Source: Glutamicibacter nicotianae (GTDB lineage: Bacteria; Actinomycetota; Actinomycetes; Actinomycetales; Micrococcaceae). Taken from it: a DNA stretch of 64,000 bases. Numbering within the stretch: the stretch's first letter is position 1; the number at the start of each line of letters is the position of its first letter. The notes below the pieces were generated by a model. It made no database searches and was not told the origin of the DNA. It saw only the letters and a program-made list of their open reading frames with translations. Both the position numbers and the translations under genes were made by a program. Of this stretch, positions 61,906 through 64,000 are shown one piece after another. The stretch covers positions 38,532 through 102,531 of the forward strand of contig NZ_BJNE01000014.1 in assembly GCF_006539525.1 (NCBI RefSeq), read 5' to 3'.

Positions 61906-62661
61906 CTAGCGATCTAGTTGGGAAATAGCACGTTGCATTAGGGCTTCGTGAATTTCCAGGCACTGGCGGGAGATTTCCTGGGCCTCTTCCGCGGCACGGG
62001 CGCGGGCGGAAACTTCCGGCTTTTTCAGTTCGTTGCCGACAATCGATTCGATCAGCGAGAACTCGCGATCGGCCGCGGTGCGGAACTGCCGCAGATGGCG
62101 GGGCTCGACGCCATGACCGGCCAGCTGTACCGCCGACTTGGTGACCTTGATGCTGCTGGCGTCGAACAGGCCAGCCAACGGTTCGATCAAGCCATACTTG
62201 ATCAATTCGCCGATGAGATCCTCGCTGGCACCGGTCAGCCCCTGCAGCTCAGCCATGGAGACCGAACGGGCCTTTCGCTCCACGGCCTCGGCCATGTCGT
62301 TGTTGACTGCCTTGGGGGCCACCGGGGCTCCCCCAGGCAATGCCGCCGGTGCTTCACCGCGGTCCACCGAGTCAAGGTGGTCCTTGATGACCTTCAAAGG
62401 CAGGTACTGGTCGCGTTGCACGGACAGGATGAAACGCAAGCGGCTCACGTCCGACGCGGAGTACTTCCGGTATCCGGCTGAGGTGCGTTGCGGGATGATC
62501 AAACCCTTGTCTTCCAGGAAACGGATCTTGGAAGCGGTGACGCGCGGGAATTCATCCTTGAGTTCCGAGAGCACTTCGCCGATATTCAGCGCGGCCTGCC
62601 GGACGGTCTCGTGGCGTGGTGCCTCGAGTCGTGGGCTGCGGGCTGCGTCAAAGATCGGCAA
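61906..62661 (-). CDS. ftsR: MerR-family regulator FtsR
   Basis: 251-aa MerR-type protein homologous by order and sequence to FtsR, which activates ftsZ in corynebacteria. The winged helix includes ASKIRFLEDKGLIIPQR and YRKYSASDVSRLRFIL; a second helix-turn-helix-like region follows at about 125-165, then a coiled C-terminus. The only plausible start is TTG at 62659-62661, weakly preceded by AGG; this non-ATG start is worth noting. It lies directly downstream of garA. Confidence 0.85.
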   Translation of the reverse strand: MPIFDAARSPRLEAPRHETVRQAALNIGEVLSELKDEFPRVTASKIRFLEDKGLIIPQRTSAGYRKYSASDVSRLRFILSVQRDQYLPLKVIKDHLDSVDRGEAPAALPGGAPVAPKAVNNDMAEAVERKARSVSMAELQGLTGASEDLIGELIKYGLIEPLAGLFDASSIKVTKSAVQLAGHGVEPRHLRQFRTAADREFSLIESIVGNELKKPEVSARARAAEEAQEISRQCLEIHEALMQRAISQLDR

Positions 62662-62735
62662 AGGGTCTACACCTCGGATGTATGGATATGTCGGCGTGCT
62701 AGACGCCGGCGGACAAAACCTCGAACTCTACCAGT

Positions 62736-63188
62736 TTAAAGGTTGGGAACGCTTTGGTAGAAATTCAGGCGGAATTTGCCAATCTGAACTTGCACGCCGG
62801 TGCTCAAAGGGATTTCATCGATGCGGTCGCCGTTGATGTAGGTGCCGTTGAGCGATCCGATGTCGCTGAGGGTGAAGCGCTCGCCAGTACGGGAGAACTT
62901 GGCGTGACGACGCGAAACGGTTACGTCATCCAGGAAGATATCGGCGTTCGGATGCCGGCCTGCGATGCTCTCGTCGGTGTCCAGCAGGAAACGTGCGCCC
63001 TTATTCGGTCCTGAATGGGCGATAAGCAGCGCAGAACCAGCTGGAAGGGCGTTAACTGCGTTTTTCTCATCTTCACTCAGGGTGTAGATGACCGAAGGTT
63101 CAGCACCCTTGTGCGCCCCAGGAAGAGCGATATTGGTCGTCTCAGAGGCAGACTCGTTGTGCGGGTCAACCGGCCGATGTTCCGACAT
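62736..63188 (-). CDS. garA: FHA-domain metabolic regulator GarA/OdhI
   Basis: 150-aa protein with a C-terminal FHA domain (about 60-145; IAGRHPNADIFLDDVTVSRRHAKF) and a phospho-motif S-E-T-T-N near residues 15-19. In actinobacteria kinases phosphorylate a Thr in this E-T-T motif, which then binds intramolecularly to the FHA domain and releases inhibition of the E1 part of Kgd. Thr17 and Thr18 are the corresponding candidates. Its presumed target, Kgd, is encoded at 14908-18663. Confidence 0.92.
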   Translation of the reverse strand: MSEHRPVDPHNESASETTNIALPGAHKGAEPSVIYTLSEDEKNAVNALPAGSALLIAHSGPNKGARFLLDTDESIAGRHPNADIFLDDVTVSRRHAKFSRTGERFTLSDIGSLNGTYINGDRIDEIPLSTGVQVQIGKFRLNFYQSVPNL

Positions 63189-63454
63189 TGTGGGGTCCTC
63201 CAGAAAATTCTGCTTACAGTTCGTGCGTGACGACCTTGTGTTCTACGTTGGCACAGTCAGTATTACCAAACTATTTACAGATTAGCCTACTCACTGCCCA
63301 AGTGATAACAGAAAGTACATATTTTCCGATGCGCAGGATGGCCAGTGTGGCATGATGCCATTAGAGAAGAAGATGCACTGGGATCGCCAACACTTCGATC
63401 TTTTCGCACAGATGAAATCGATGCAAGGCCATATCAGGAACTTTCAGGTGAATC

Positions 63455-63817
63455 ATGACGAAAATACTGCTCAAGCGGGCATACGCAACGCCCAGCGCCG
63501 AGGACGGGTACAGGATTCTGGTTGACAGGCTCTGGCCCCGCGGGCAAAGCAAGGCGGTACTCCAGCTCGATCACTGGGCCAAGGGCATTGCGCCGAGCAC
63601 CGAGCTGCGCAAGGGCTGGGATCATGACCCCGCCCGCTTTGATGAATTCGCGCAGCACTACCGTACCGAACTGAACCAGAATCCCGCGGTCGACGATTTC
63701 CTGGAATTACTCTCCCAGCATCCAGTGGTCACCTTCGTCTACGGAGCGAAGGATGAGCAGGCTAATCACGCGGTGGTGTTGCGTGACTATCTGCTGGATC
63801 AGCTGTCTGCTCCGTAG
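63455..63817 (+). CDS. DUF488 family protein (YeaO-like)
   Basis: 120-aa single-domain protein carrying the DUF488 hallmark DRLWPRGQSK and the later cluster F-x-x-x-Y. The family is widespread in bacteria and without established function. ATG at 63455 with AGG upstream. Its 3' end overlaps the partial minus-strand gene at the right edge by 56 bp. Confidence 0.85.
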   Translation: MTKILLKRAYATPSAEDGYRILVDRLWPRGQSKAVLQLDHWAKGIAPSTELRKGWDHDPARFDEFAQHYRTELNQNPAVDDFLELLSQHPVVTFVYGAKDEQANHAVVLRDYLLDQLSAP

Positions 63818-64000
63818 GAGGCACGAAGCACACGCCGTCGGCGCACACCATGTCCGAAGCGACAACCTGCTGAAGATCGAAGCTGAATTCCCCGCCCACC
63901 GTGGCACCTTTCGTCCAATAGCCCTGTCCTAGTGGTACAACCGCGCCAGCCCAGCAAATATTCCGGACTTGAAGCTGCGACCGACTCCAGCAAGATGCCG
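63762..64000 (-). CDS. Partial gene at the right edge, function unknown
   Basis: A frame without a start inside the window, open from 64000 to TAG at 63762-63764, encodes about 78 residues (including AGAVVPLGQGYWTKGATVGG and SDMVCADGVCFVPP). The composition is protein-like and distinct from the other frames, but no family is recognised. The last 14 or so residues are antisense to the DUF488 gene, so the true stop context is uncertain. It could be the C-terminus of a longer protein starting to the right. Confidence 0.4.
   Translation of the reverse strand, partial: ASCWSRSQLQVRNICWAGAVVPLGQGYWTKGATVGGEFSFDLQQVVASDMVCADGVCFVPPTEQTADPADSHATPPRD

Overview
The window is high-GC actinobacterial chromosome, most likely from the family Micrococcaceae (an Arthrobacter or Glutamicibacter type). 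This is inferred from gene content: a fused E2-E1 2-oxoglutarate dehydrogenase (Kgd), a SigR/RsrA thiol-stress pair, WhiB, a mycothiol-dependent-type enzyme, a GarA/OdhI-type FHA protein, the tiny ribosomal protein bL37, and an RF2 gene without programmed frameshift. No database search was possible.

Layout. 0-14.5 kb: a 5'-truncated HrpA helicase, an AzlCD amino-acid exporter divergent from its Lrp-type regulator, HIT, rhodanese and metallo-hydrolase genes, a Zur-like regulator, a DUF222/HNH protein behind an SOS-like promoter, a Zn/Mn-type ABC permease and ATPase without a binding protein, and two CNNM/CBS membrane proteins. 14.9-26.7 kb: kgd, a GDSL-like protein, bL37, then rsrA-sigR facing aroA-rsgA-hisN, a MntR-like regulator, a stress protein and paired fluoride channels.

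27.0-32.0 kb is a mobile island at the 3' end of tmRNA. It holds a helicase fragment, an IS1634-type transposase remnant, a complete ISL3-family element, a phage repressor lacking its 5' end, an ImmA-type protease, a lipoprotein and a tyrosine integrase. 32.0-37.7 kb (minus strand) is prfB-ftsE-ftsX-M23 peptidase-smpB-ssrA, joining cell-wall hydrolysis at division with ribosome rescue. 37.7-42.4 kb is a minimal Tad/Flp pilus cluster, divergent from an FHA-FtsK/EssC-like ATPase that lies outside any complete type VII locus.

46.3-64 kb: a membrane protein, WhiB, a PASTA kinase, DAHP synthase, acyltransferase, lipase, acyl-CoA ligase, pyruvate carboxylase and a ParA-like ATPase, then the conserved garA-ftsR-nuclease-merR block, a DUF488 gene and a partial gene at the right edge.

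Themes: (1) carbon-flux control, with pyruvate carboxylase, Kgd and its probable FHA inhibitor GarA all present; (2) Ser/Thr kinase and FHA signalling, with one kinase and two FHA proteins; (3) redox and metal regulation (SigR/RsrA, WhiB, Zur-like, MntR-like). The strongest new observations are a canonical SigR promoter placed so that an N-terminally extended sigma could be made, two coding frames with no ordinary start codon (aroA and the integrase), an SOS-like operator over a leaderless DUF222/HNH gene, and the decayed tmRNA-linked island. No wholly novel multigene system could be demonstrated.
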